Shown here: in pieces, positions 10,167-18,538 of the stretch
How the letters are laid out: each line of letters begins with the position of its first letter
How positions within the stretch are numbered: the stretch's first letter is position 1
Assembly: GCA_903906425.1 (NCBI GenBank)
Contig: CAIVKH010000008.1
Span: forward strand, 1-46,959
Origin: an uncultured bacterium
GTDB taxonomy: Bacteria; Verrucomicrobiota; Kiritimatiellia; CAIVKH01
DNA: 46,959 nucleotides
Reading direction: 5' to 3'
Position numbers and translations under genes: made by a program
Notes under the pieces: generated by a model
Database searches by the model: none
What the model was told of the DNA's origin: nothing
What the model saw: only the letters and a program-made list of their open reading frames with translations

Positions 10167-11413
10167 TTCTTTGGCTCCTCCCGATTCCAGAGGGCGTGCA
10201 TCGGAATGGCGTGGAGCTTGTCGCCGAATGGAAGTGCAACATCGCCAGAATAAAAAAGAACACCGCCAGCGAAATCCGAGCCTGTCTGTTCCGCCAGCGC
10301 CCTCAAGCCGGCGAAATCTTCCGCGCTTGCGCGGGCGGACGCCTTGATCTCAACGCCGGCCACCCGGCCACGGCGGTCTTCCAAAACCAGGTCAACTTCA
10401 TGGCCGGTTGCCAGGCGGAAGTGATACGCAGTTGGCGGCGCAGCCATCCATGCAGTTTGCTTGAGCACCTCGCCGACGACAAAAGTTTCCACGAGATGCC
10501 CCCAATGTGAAATGTGTCGCGCCCGCGCGGCGTCAACATCGAGCAGATAGGCTGCGATGCCGGTGTCGCACACATGGACTTTCGGCGCCTTCACAAATCG
10601 CTTGCCCCGGTTGCGCGCCCATGCGGGCAACTGCCGGATGAGGAACGTCGTTTCCAAAAGAGTCAGATATCGCTTCAGCGTGTTGTGCGCGATGCCCACG
10701 CTGCGGGAGAGCTCGGCCACGTTCAGCATGTTCGCCGTGCGCGATGCCAGCAGGGCCAGCAGACGCGGCATGTCCGTCAGCCCGTCAATGTGCGCCAGAT
10801 CCCGGATGTCGCGTTGCAGAATCGTCGTCACATAACTTCCGAACCAGGCCGTCCTGCGTTGCGCGTCCTTCCGCACCACCGCCTCGGGATACCCGCCCCG
10901 CACGATCCGCTCTTCCAGCGCCAGTCCTTTTTGCATCGCCGGGAAAATTCGTTTGCCGATGCGGCCCTCCATCAGGCTGGCCAGCAGATCGCCGCTGCCG
11001 CCTTCCATCTCGCTTTGCGACAGCGAATCCAGCGTCAGGATTTCCATGCGGCCCGCCAGCGATTCCGACAGCTTCGGAATCAGCAGGACGTTCGCCGAGC
11101 CGGTCAGCAGATAACGCCCCGCCGTCCGTTTCCGGTCCACTTCCAATTTAATCGCCGCGAAAAGCTCCGGCACCCGCTGCACTTCATCAATCACCAGCGG
11201 CCTGCCCGGCTGCGCCACGAACGCCGCCGGATCGCTCGACGCCGATGCCAGCGTGGCCGCGTCGTCCATCGTCCGATACACCGCGCCGGGCGAAGCCGCC
11301 GCCACCTCCTGCACCAGCGTCGTCTTGCCCGTCTGCCGCGCCCCGTTCAACAGCACCACCGGCGTATCCGCCAGCGCCGCCTCCAGCCGCTCCTGAACAA
11401 ATCGTTTATACAT
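10163..11413 (-). CDS. AAA_14/DUF4143-family ATPase embedded in the DISARM operon
   Basis: 416 aa from the ATG at 11413 (an upstream in-frame start at 11440 is less likely). The N-terminal P-loop ATPase domain has LNGARQTGKTTLVQE (Walker A, near residue 25) and LVIDEVQRVPELF (Walker B), then LLTGSANVLL. The C-terminal DUF4143 part ends in a PD-(D/E)XK-like fold with HEVDLVLED and VEIKAS. These ATPases are widespread and often horizontally moved; their biochemical role is not settled. Here the stop overlaps the drmA start by ATGA, so the gene is translationally coupled to the DISARM core. It is not a standard DISARM component. A 15-bp palindrome sits 13 nt upstream of the start. Confidence 0.88.
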   Translation of the reverse strand: MYKRFVQERLEAALADTPVVLLNGARQTGKTTLVQEVAAASPGAVYRTMDDAATLASASSDPAAFVAQPGRPLVIDEVQRVPELFAAIKLEVDRKRTAGRYLLTGSANVLLIPKLSESLAGRMEILTLDSLSQSEMEGGSGDLLASLMEGRIGKRIFPAMQKGLALEERIVRGGYPEAVVRKDAQRRTAWFGSYVTTILQRDIRDLAHIDGLTDMPRLLALLASRTANMLNVAELSRSVGIAHNTLKRYLTLLETTFLIRQLPAWARNRGKRFVKAPKVHVCDTGIAAYLLDVDAARARHISHWGHLVETFVVGEVLKQTAWMAAPPTAYHFRLATGHEVDLVLEDRRGRVAGVEIKASARASAEDFAGLRALAEQTGSDFAGGVLFYSGDVALPFGDKLHAIPMHALWNREEPKK

Positions 11414-11425
11414 GGCAATATTTCT

Positions 11426-11440
11426 GCCACACCGTGGCAA
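11426..11440. promoter_or_regulatory. Perfect palindrome upstream of the DUF4143 ATPase gene
   Basis: TGCCAC-ACC-GTGGCA is a perfect 6-bp dyad with a 3-bp centre, 13 nt before the ATG at 11413. Partial copies of the half site (TGGCAA) flank it at 11414-11419 and 11437-11442. The place and symmetry fit an operator, possibly for the HigA repressor encoded just upstream, or a hairpin near the ribosome site. Confidence 0.4.
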
Positions 11441-11616
11441 ATTTGCAAGCCGCGCTTTCAGCCGCCCGTTTCACTTCAGCCGATCCCCAGCCCCGGCAAA
11501 TCGCATGGACAGCCGTATTCACGTCCGCAATCCTAGCCGTTCGCCGATGCTCTTGATCGCAAGCGAAGAGCGAGCGAATGAAACGCAAAGCCAGCCGGTG
11601 TCCGGTGAATGTCGCC

Positions 11617-11697
11617 TTAACGCTTGAATCCGCTCTCCACGAGCTTGTTCAAATCAGCGCCGTCGATTTTGCGGATCGTCCATGGTGACAGAATCAC
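11617..11697 (-). pseudogene. Possible 26-codon remnant after higA
   Basis: A GTG overlapping the higA stop (GTGA) opens a 26-codon frame containing SPWTIRKIDGADLNKLVESG and ending at 11617. It looks like the last residues of a lost protein. Too short to assign; it could be chance. The rest of the 280-bp gap between higA and the ATPase gene holds nothing else I can support apart from the palindrome at 11426. Confidence 0.22.
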
Positions 11698-12791
11698 GCG
11701 CAGTTCTTGAACTGTAGTCTTCGTTTCAACTGATTGCATGCGGCGAATGGAATGATTTTCTCATACTGGAGTCGGCCGACGACGATGCCGGGCGCGATCC
11801 CTATTGCTTTGGCAAAAGCCCTGATGTCTGGAACTGACAACGATCCACCAGACACGAACTCACGCCATTTTACGGGCGGGATAAGAAAATCAGCGGCCCA
11901 ACTGTCCGCCTCTTTCTCCCTCGGGTCGTCTCGGTGATTGAATTCAACAAATGTCTCACGTTTGCCATGAAACAGAATGTGAGCCGCCTCGTGGATGAAC
12001 GTGAACCACATTTGGTCGTCGGTTTTGTAGCGCAGACTGATCTGAATGATCGCCTTTGCCGGCGAAAGCCAGCGTGTGGCGCCACTCACGCGTGTTTGTG
12101 AAAGTTCAGGCACGAAAACAAGAGCAACGCCAGCAGCGCGGCAAAGCTCGACAGCCTTTTCACAGGCGTTCTCCACATCTTCTGCCGTCAGGTTGCGGAT
12201 GGATTTGAGCGCTTCCTTGAATTTCGCTTCGCTGTATGGTTGGCATTCTATGCGCTGGGCCTGAATCTCTCCCTGCCGCAACCAGACACCGAGATGAGCA
12301 GGATCGCTCTTGAACGCAGGCGATGTCCGATACGCCGTCTGAACTTCCACGTACATCGTGTTCCACGCATCTGGCGTTGCAACGCCCAGATGCCGCAATA
12401 GCGTGCGCACACGCGCCGCGGCGGCCAGGCCCTTTTCCATTTGGACCCAGCCATGTTTGACCATTTCCCTGACCGGGAAACTGGACGCCCATTCCGCCCA
12501 CTCGCCAAATTGTGCTTCTTCGGCGAGACGTGCAGCGCGCTCCTGGTACAGCCGGTCTGCATTTGTCCAAAATGTGGCTTCGACGCCCGTCACTGACTCC
12601 AACTGCAATGCCGTTTCCTGCATGATGGCCGTCTTGCCTTTGATGATCTCGTTGATCGTCTTGATCGGACGGCCCATTCGCGCGGCCAGTGCCGACTGCG
12701 TCATGCCGTGTTCTTCAAGCCATTCTTCCAAAATGGAACCCGGAGGAACGGCATAATTCGGATTGAATCCGCTAGTTTTCGCTTCAGTCAT
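11694..12791 (-). CDS. higA: HigA-type antitoxin fused to an ImmA/IrrE metallopeptidase domain
   Basis: 365 aa. The N-terminal HTH has the HigA signature PPGSILEEWLEEHGMTQSALA followed by MGRPIKTINEIIKGK, which binds the operator and, with the toxin, represses the operon. The C-terminal half carries the zinc peptidase motif FIHEAAHILFHG (HExxH-like; here HEAAH) and the distal EKEADSWAADFLIP, diagnostic of ImmA/IrrE. Such fusions are known antitoxins and repressors in which the peptidase-like part can respond to stress. Its start overlaps the higB 3' end by 8 nt. The pair sits between drmMI and drmA, which is not usual for DISARM. Confidence 0.9.
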   Translation of the reverse strand: MTEAKTSGFNPNYAVPPGSILEEWLEEHGMTQSALAARMGRPIKTINEIIKGKTAIMQETALQLESVTGVEATFWTNADRLYQERAARLAEEAQFGEWAEWASSFPVREMVKHGWVQMEKGLAAAARVRTLLRHLGVATPDAWNTMYVEVQTAYRTSPAFKSDPAHLGVWLRQGEIQAQRIECQPYSEAKFKEALKSIRNLTAEDVENACEKAVELCRAAGVALVFVPELSQTRVSGATRWLSPAKAIIQISLRYKTDDQMWFTFIHEAAHILFHGKRETFVEFNHRDDPREKEADSWAADFLIPPVKWREFVSGGSLSVPDIRAFAKAIGIAPGIVVGRLQYEKIIPFAACNQLKRRLQFKNCA

Positions 12792-13119
12792 GATAGTTCA
12801 CCACTTCGTGGATACAGACACTCGTCACTTTTTCCCAATCGAGGCCGCCGTTTGGCAGCTTCGGCACGGGTTCGTCGGCTGGCGCGAAAATCAGTCTGTA
12901 TGGCTGATCGAGATCGCACGCCAGAAAGCCCTTCCGGTCGCCCGTCAGTTCGTGGAATTTCCCCGGCTGGTTTCGCAACTGCGCCAATGGTGTTGCCGAT
13001 TCGAGCTGAAGCATGCGCTTCTTGATTTTATCCGCACGGATCTTCCCCTGTTTTTTCTGCAGAGCACGATCATCTTCGAACTCCTTCTGCAGTTTTGATG
13101 ACGCGAATACAATGTGCAT
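12784..13119 (-). CDS. higB: HigB/RelE-superfamily toxin
   Basis: 111 aa, short basic protein of the HigB host-inhibition family (RelE/ParE fold), with the central KFHELTGDRKGFLACDL and PYRLIFAP segments typical of these ribosome-dependent mRNA interferases. It lies directly upstream of and overlaps the HigA-like antitoxin, the inverted (toxin-first) order that defines HigBA loci. GGTGA lies upstream of the ATG. 38 nt separate it from the drmMI stop, so it is probably transcribed with DISARM, although HigBA pairs usually have their own autoregulated promoter. Confidence 0.87.
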   Translation of the reverse strand: MHIVFASSKLQKEFEDDRALQKKQGKIRADKIKKRMLQLESATPLAQLRNQPGKFHELTGDRKGFLACDLDQPYRLIFAPADEPVPKLPNGGLDWEKVTSVCIHEVVNYHD

Positions 13120-13157
13120 CAGATCTCACCTGTGTCAAATATATTTAACCCTATCCG

Positions 13158-16100
13158 TTAAAATAATTCTTTTGTCGTATCCGCCGCCGCATTTTTTCGC
13201 GCGGTTCGTTTGGCCGGTTTTCCCAGCAACGTCGCCTCGCCGGCGATGCGTTCTTCCTCGGCGCGTTGGGCGTTTAATTCCAGGAGGCGGGCCAGAACTT
13301 TGTCGCGCACTTCGTCGGGCCAGCGGTAGCGCCAGGGCTTTTTGCGTTTGCGTTTGGTGTCGCCGGGTGCGGTGGCGTCGGGGTCGTCGGTGGTTTCGGA
13401 ATCGTCGTAGTCCAGGATGAATTCGCAGTCCGTCGGGATGTCGTGCCAGCCGTAGGCGTCGAGCACGGCGCGGTCCATCGCGGCATGTAAGTTCCTGAGA
13501 TTGGAAATTTCCGGCGACGTTTCTTCCAATGAATGGAAACGGTTGTACGTCTTCGTCAGCCCCTCGTTGTTCTTCACCATCAGCGCCGCACGAAATTCGT
13601 AGTACGAATTCCCCGCCGCCTCCAGCGCCACGCTCGTCTCCCAGCCCGCAGGAAACGGATACGTCTCGAAGCAGTCGCTCGGCGTGTAGCGCTGTCGGTC
13701 TTCGAGTGAAGAGCCAAAGAAACGCGTCCAGAACTCGTGAGGTCGCGATTGAAGGACTGCGAATGCCGAGTAAGTCTCGAAAATGAAGACGTTGTGTGGC
13801 CCAGAAATAATAGTTGAGGCGGGCACAAAAGCGAAATTGACATAGGTTGAAGTGAAGGGATGCATCAGCAACCGTTGGTGACCAACCTTTGTCCTCTGTA
13901 ACGCAGGTGCCAACTCAGCAAAACGCCACCAATAGCGCCGCCTCGTTTCTCGTTTGTCTTGTTCGCGAACTGGACGAACTTTCCGCTCCACAATTTCCAT
14001 GAGGGCGGGCCATCTTCGCGCCTCGTGCTCAGTCATTTCTCCAAAATAGATTACATAGCGACTATGCGCCTGTGTCGGGCTGTCCAGAAATTCCTCAGCA
14101 CCAAGATAGGGGAAAATGCATTGGGCATTATGCGAATCTGTTTTGATGAGCCTCTGCATTTCCGCCAGCGGAGTCGCGGAACCTTCCGAAGCTGTGTCAT
14201 CAAACGTGAAGCCCATGCCAAGTGGTATCGGGCCTTGGAAACTTTTGTCTTCATTGGCTTTTAAGACGGCAGGATTATCGTGTCCTCCTGCATGGACAAG
14301 ATAAGCAGTAATCTTTTCCACTGGTTGCTCGTCTAAGTCGCAAAGACCTTTAATCTCTCCATTCTGTATCCAAATGATGCTGACGACGACGGCAGCCTGC
14401 CCCGGCCATTTGTAGCGTTTGCGCGCGGCATAGATGGTGCCGCCGTGGGTGCAAATCCAGCGCAAGCCGGTGGAGCGCGTGTCGCCCTGACCGATAGTGT
14501 TTGTGGCTATTAGACCGAAGCATCCGCGCTCGCGCATCAGGTGAAATGCGCGACGAAAGAAGTGCGCGACGACATCGGCGTTGCCGTGCGATTCCGTGTG
14601 CAGCGCTTTGAGCCAGTCGAGATAGCCTTCGCGATTTCCTGCAATCATCGTGTTCTTGCCAGCGAACGGCGGATTGCCGACGAAGGCGTCGAAGCCGGGA
14701 TTGTCGCGGCGGAATACTTCGGGAAATTCTATCTCCCAGTGGAACGGCGTGACAGGATGCGCGCCGGAGCGCAGACCGGTGACGGCGGCGGTCGGGCGTT
14801 TGGTCATGTCGTGGGTTTTGAGATAGTCGGCGAGCTGGCCGAGATACTGGTCGCGCAGGGCCTGACGCGGCTTGTCCTTTTCCGCGCCGAAGTAGGCGGC
14901 GATGACGAGGTCGCCGGCGAAGCGGACGAGGTCGAGGCTTTCGTCGGCGACTCCAAGTTTTTGTTCCTTGAGCGCGGGCGGGGTGTCGTCGCCGGCATCA
15001 AGAATTTCCGCACGAACCTTTGTCACGTGTTCCATGCGCTTTGCGACGACTTCCTGGCCGAGCACCATCTGGGTCTGCGGCTGCCAGTGGAAGCCTTCGA
15101 TTTGTTTGCGCGACAGGCCGACGAGGGAATCGCCGGCGCGGAAGGAATGATCGAGAAACGTGAAGGGATGATCCTTGGCGAGGGTGGCGAGCCAGAGGGA
15201 CAGCTTGGCGAGGTCAACGGCCATGGGGTTGCGGTCCACGCCATAGAGGCAGCGCTGGGCGACGAGGCGGCGCGCGTGCAAAACTTCGTCCTCGTCGGGC
15301 GGAATCTTCGGCAGGCAGCGGTGATGGTGCCACGCGCTGACAAGTTCGTCGCCGAGCTGGCGGCAGGTTTCCACCTGGAACGCGCCGGAGCCGACGGCGA
15401 GGTCGCAGATTTTGAGGGCGAGAATTTGTTCGGGCGTGGGATGTGCGCCGAGCCGGTCGAGAATCGGGCGCAGTGTTTTTCGCACGATGGGTTCGGTCAT
15501 CTTGCGCGGCGTGTAATGCGAACCGCTGCGGCGGCGTTCGTCGGACGGCTGCAGGACCATCGCGCCCGCGGGCACGGGCGATGGCGTGGCGTTACGGGCG
15601 ATTTTCTTTTCGAGCGCGGCGAGAAGGTCGTCGAGCGATTTCGCATTTTTCAACGACTCGCCGGCATCGGCGGAGAGTTTCTGGTCGGTCTGTTCGAGCA
15701 GCCACTTGGCGCGGTCGGCGGGTTTCGCGGCGAGCAGCTCTTCAAGATTTATGGCGGCGGGCGCGCCGTGGGGCTTGGCGGGTTTGATGGCGATGGTCGG
15801 GCCGCGCGCGACATCGAGACGGAAGCCCATGATGGTTTCATAGACGCTGCCGATCTGTTCGACGTCGAGCGTGCGGTACGAGAGCCGTTCGCCATCGAGG
15901 AGCAGAAGCTTTGACAGGACGCGGAGGATGATGCCGTCGGGGACGAGCGGAATGGTTGATGATTGCTGGGCGGCGGATTTTGTGCGGCCTTCGAGAAACG
16001 GGAAGCGCGACGGATCGAAGAGGTAGCCGTGGCGGGCGGGCATGAAGAGCTGCGGATGTTTGCAGCCGCCATGCACGGCGCGGAAGAGGGCGAGCAGTTG

Positions 16101-17006
16101 CGCCCATGCGCCGTAGCGGTGGTCCATGGTGTCGGGATAGCGCTCGGCATCGGCGCGGAGTTTTCCGAAGAGGGAGTGGATGGAATAGTTGCGGACGTAC
16201 AGCGCGGTGGTGGGCATGACGCCGCGATCCTCGGCATACAGCAGGAAGACGAGACGCATCAGGACGGTGAGGAGCGCGGTGTACACGTCAGCGGGATTGT
16301 CGCGCAGCGCGTCCTTCAGAAGTTCGCCGTGCGCGCGCTCGTCGGCAGACTGGAAGCCGCGGAGCATTTCATAGAGCGCGTCGAGCACCTGGCCTGCGAG
16401 CGCGGTGGAGACGCTGCTCTGATATTCGCGGCTGCGCGCCAGCAGCGCAGGCAGGCGGGCATCCGACGGCGCAGAGATCAGCCGTTCGCTGTCGAGCAGC
16501 ATGTGGAAGGCGGCGAGAATGGGACGGCCCGCGATCTCCGACATCGCCGCGACGGGGAACGTGAGGCTGCCGGGATTTTCGCCGTGCGGTTTGTACACGA
16601 GCCGGAACTGCGTGCCGGTGGTGATGAGACCGATGGGCACGTCGGTATCACGCAACAACCGCTCGAACCGCTGCGCAGGCGAAGCGGGCCAGACTTTGTC
16701 ATCGCCGGTGGGCCGCGCATCGAGGTCGGTCGCGAGCGGCAATTCCTGAATCAGAATCGTCCACGGCTTCGCAGGATTCTTCGGACGCGGTTCTTTGAAA
16801 ACGAAAGTCGGCCGCAATAGCTCGCCAAACTCCGGCAGAGGAACCGTCAACTCATCCGGCACCGGTCGCGCCGCATCCGCGCCGAGCAAACAGCCATCCG
16901 GCCAGTCGAGAAACCCGCGAACGAAAGCCGGGAAATCCGTGACCGCGCGAACAAAGAACCAGTTCGCCCCATGCGTCTTTATGAATCGCCGGCCACGCAG
17001 TTCCAT
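13158..17006 (-). CDS. drmMI: DISARM class 1 adenine-specific DNA methyltransferase DrmMI
   Basis: 1282 aa, the large N6-adenine methylase that defines class 1 DISARM. Methylase motifs are visible: SAM-binding motif I as KICDLAVGSGAFQVETC near residue 535, and catalytic motif IV NPPF in FVGNPPFAGKN near 780. Target recognition and helical parts follow. In DISARM the methylase marks host DNA and is needed to avoid self-targeting. AAGGA is placed 7 nt before the ATG at 17006. The C-terminus is basic and alanine-rich (KPAKRTARKNAAADTTKELF). Type IIG-like enzymes have similar architecture, but the neighbourhood makes DISARM the clear choice. Confidence 0.92.
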   Translation of the reverse strand: MELRGRRFIKTHGANWFFVRAVTDFPAFVRGFLDWPDGCLLGADAARPVPDELTVPLPEFGELLRPTFVFKEPRPKNPAKPWTILIQELPLATDLDARPTGDDKVWPASPAQRFERLLRDTDVPIGLITTGTQFRLVYKPHGENPGSLTFPVAAMSEIAGRPILAAFHMLLDSERLISAPSDARLPALLARSREYQSSVSTALAGQVLDALYEMLRGFQSADERAHGELLKDALRDNPADVYTALLTVLMRLVFLLYAEDRGVMPTTALYVRNYSIHSLFGKLRADAERYPDTMDHRYGAWAQLLALFRAVHGGCKHPQLFMPARHGYLFDPSRFPFLEGRTKSAAQQSSTIPLVPDGIILRVLSKLLLLDGERLSYRTLDVEQIGSVYETIMGFRLDVARGPTIAIKPAKPHGAPAAINLEELLAAKPADRAKWLLEQTDQKLSADAGESLKNAKSLDDLLAALEKKIARNATPSPVPAGAMVLQPSDERRRSGSHYTPRKMTEPIVRKTLRPILDRLGAHPTPEQILALKICDLAVGSGAFQVETCRQLGDELVSAWHHHRCLPKIPPDEDEVLHARRLVAQRCLYGVDRNPMAVDLAKLSLWLATLAKDHPFTFLDHSFRAGDSLVGLSRKQIEGFHWQPQTQMVLGQEVVAKRMEHVTKVRAEILDAGDDTPPALKEQKLGVADESLDLVRFAGDLVIAAYFGAEKDKPRQALRDQYLGQLADYLKTHDMTKRPTAAVTGLRSGAHPVTPFHWEIEFPEVFRRDNPGFDAFVGNPPFAGKNTMIAGNREGYLDWLKALHTESHGNADVVAHFFRRAFHLMRERGCFGLIATNTIGQGDTRSTGLRWICTHGGTIYAARKRYKWPGQAAVVVSIIWIQNGEIKGLCDLDEQPVEKITAYLVHAGGHDNPAVLKANEDKSFQGPIPLGMGFTFDDTASEGSATPLAEMQRLIKTDSHNAQCIFPYLGAEEFLDSPTQAHSRYVIYFGEMTEHEARRWPALMEIVERKVRPVREQDKRETRRRYWWRFAELAPALQRTKVGHQRLLMHPFTSTYVNFAFVPASTIISGPHNVFIFETYSAFAVLQSRPHEFWTRFFGSSLEDRQRYTPSDCFETYPFPAGWETSVALEAAGNSYYEFRAALMVKNNEGLTKTYNRFHSLEETSPEISNLRNLHAAMDRAVLDAYGWHDIPTDCEFILDYDDSETTDDPDATAPGDTKRKRKKPWRYRWPDEVRDKVLARLLELNAQRAEEERIAGEATLLGKPAKRTARKNAAADTTKELF

Positions 17007-17177
17007 CGACCATCCTTAGTTGCCCATCATTGATGAGGACTTGAAGCCGAACAGTGCGTGCCGATGCATCGGGGATCATATGGAGTCTCCTAAGCACACA
17101 TGGCTGTGTCGCCCAACGATGGACTCGTCGGCACACTTTTCAGTTATGGAGCATGCAGTAGGCATTTTTGCAGCAAT

Positions 17178-17657
17178 CTATTTTCGCTTCTCCCAAGCTG
17201 GCTTCAGAATTGCGTCAATCTTCGACTTGATCGTATCGACGACGCGCAAGTCGCCTGGACCCAAATAGAGTCGATAGGCATCGATGGTAATCAGGCTTGG
17301 TCCCGTGGCTGATGTCAGCGCCCGCAATTCGACCAGAAGCAACGCCTTCATCTGGTCCTCGATTCCTAATTCACGGAGTTTGCGTTTGGACCATGCGAAT
17401 TGGAGGAACCGATTGTCGTGAAACTGAAATGAACCGAACACGTGCTTGTCACCGGGGATTAGGAACCGAAGGCTGAATCCAGGCCGCCCCATCCTGGTCT
17501 TGGAGACCTCAAGCGCAAACCCGTACGTTTGCACCCATGGAACAAACGCGGCCACGATCGTCACAAAGTAGGGGTCTTCGTGCGGGAATAATGCGGCGAC
17601 ATCTAGGGGCATCGAAAGGATCGTGGGCTTGTGTTCAGAGGATCGGGCGGGTGTCAT
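17178..17657 (-). CDS. Unrecognised 159-aa protein in the DISARM operon
   Basis: I do not recognise a family. Starting at the ATG at 17657 (GGAGA about 10 nt upstream; longer in-frame starts exist to 17732) it has mixed alpha/beta character, with FVTIVAAFVPWVQTYGFALE and GRPGFSLRFLIPGDKHVFG in the middle and a basic C-terminus (KPAWEKRK). No membrane segment or signal peptide. It lies between drmD and drmMI on the same strand, 171 bp before drmMI and 115 bp after the next unknown gene, so it may be an accessory DISARM factor or cargo. Confidence 0.7.
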   Translation of the reverse strand: MTPARSSEHKPTILSMPLDVAALFPHEDPYFVTIVAAFVPWVQTYGFALEVSKTRMGRPGFSLRFLIPGDKHVFGSFQFHDNRFLQFAWSKRKLRELGIEDQMKALLLVELRALTSATGPSLITIDAYRLYLGPGDLRVVDTIKSKIDAILKPAWEKRK

Positions 17658-17772
17658 AATAGTGAAATCTCCGGGTAACCGTAAAATTCGCGTATCGTAG
17701 CGCATACCTGCCGACCCGAGATCCCCAACCACTCCTTACGGCGTTGCTCAGCACGTTGTAAGCAGAGTATTG

Positions 17773-18438
17773 TCATGGTCGGCGAGTCCTTGTCTTCTCT
17801 TCCAGATAGTCGAGTTCTTCCCGATACCCGATTAGCTTTTCGAGGGCCACGAGCAGAGCGCCTCTTTTCGCGAGTCGGTTCACGCAGTCGACTTCCACCG
17901 TTTCTTTGTGAGAAGCATCCTGTGTCACGAGAAAAGAGAAATGGGCCTTGTCGTCGATCTGCATCGTTCGAAACTGCTCATAGACGCTCTTCAGAGAAGC
18001 AACGTCTATAGGCACGTCCCACATTCCGTCGGCGTTGTTTCTGCGAAGAAACAAACCACTGTGCTCAAGTTTCCGAATGGCCACTTCCTGCCTTTCGATG
18101 AACATAAACAGCATCCTTAGACGGTCTGATTGCTCATGAGTTGATTGGATTACCTGCGTTAAGCCTTCAACTCGGTCCGGCAACGAAGCGAGCGCATCCC
18201 GCATTTCACTGACCTTGGAAAGGATTACCTCCGTGTCCTGCTTGAGCAGTTTGTCAATTTCTGATGGCAGTTCCGTTGATCTGATGATGAAGTCCTTCAG
18301 CTCCTGCAGGCGCTGTGAATCCAGCCAAGCCATGAAGTCCTTTGTCGTTAAATCATGACGATTTTTCTGCTCCTGCTTGAAGTTGCACACCAGGCCGACG
18401 ATTGAGGCGTAAGTTGAGACCGCTGTGATTGGGTCCAT
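17773..18438 (-). CDS. Unrecognised coiled-coil protein in the DISARM operon
   Basis: 221 aa with an N-terminus MDPITAVSTYASIVGLVCNF, a short hydrophobic stretch, then long helical, heptad-like sequence (residues about 40-125, e.g. LLKQDTEVILSKVSEMRDAL and VIQSTHEQSDRLRMLFMFIE), and a C-terminal globular part. N-termini like this occur in small partner proteins of NTPase-type conflict systems, but that is only a resemblance. GAGGGA sits 8 nt before the ATG. Upstream, between this gene and the drmD stop, lies a pair of TTCCAAT-type palindromes, so the gene may begin a new transcript. Confidence 0.7.
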   Translation of the reverse strand: MDPITAVSTYASIVGLVCNFKQEQKNRHDLTTKDFMAWLDSQRLQELKDFIIRSTELPSEIDKLLKQDTEVILSKVSEMRDALASLPDRVEGLTQVIQSTHEQSDRLRMLFMFIERQEVAIRKLEHSGLFLRRNNADGMWDVPIDVASLKSVYEQFRTMQIDDKAHFSFLVTQDASHKETVEVDCVNRLAKRGALLVALEKLIGYREELDYLEEKTRTRRP

Positions 18439-18473
18439 TTAGACATCCCTCGCGGTGACCAACATGGCGCAAT

Positions 18474-18520
18474 TTCCAATGACTGGAACTTGCCGCGACT
18501 GATTTTTCCAATGGTTGGAA
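18474..18520. repeat. Paired palindrome unit 1
   Basis: Two 15-bp near-palindromes, TTCCAATGACTGGAA (18474-18488) and TTCCAATGGTTGGAA (18506-18520), start 32 bp apart with a 17-bp spacer. This is one of five such units in the window, all with the same 32-bp period. It lies between the drmD stop and the next gene. Each half has one base breaking the symmetry. Confidence 0.85.
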
Positions 18521-18538
18521 TTCATGGTGATGCTCGCG

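Noticed and set aside
14541..15914. Long plus-strand open frame (457 codons) antisense to drmMI
   Set aside because: Shadow of the high-GC methylase gene: no ribosome site, no recognisable domain, and the minus strand has clear methylase motifs in the same region.
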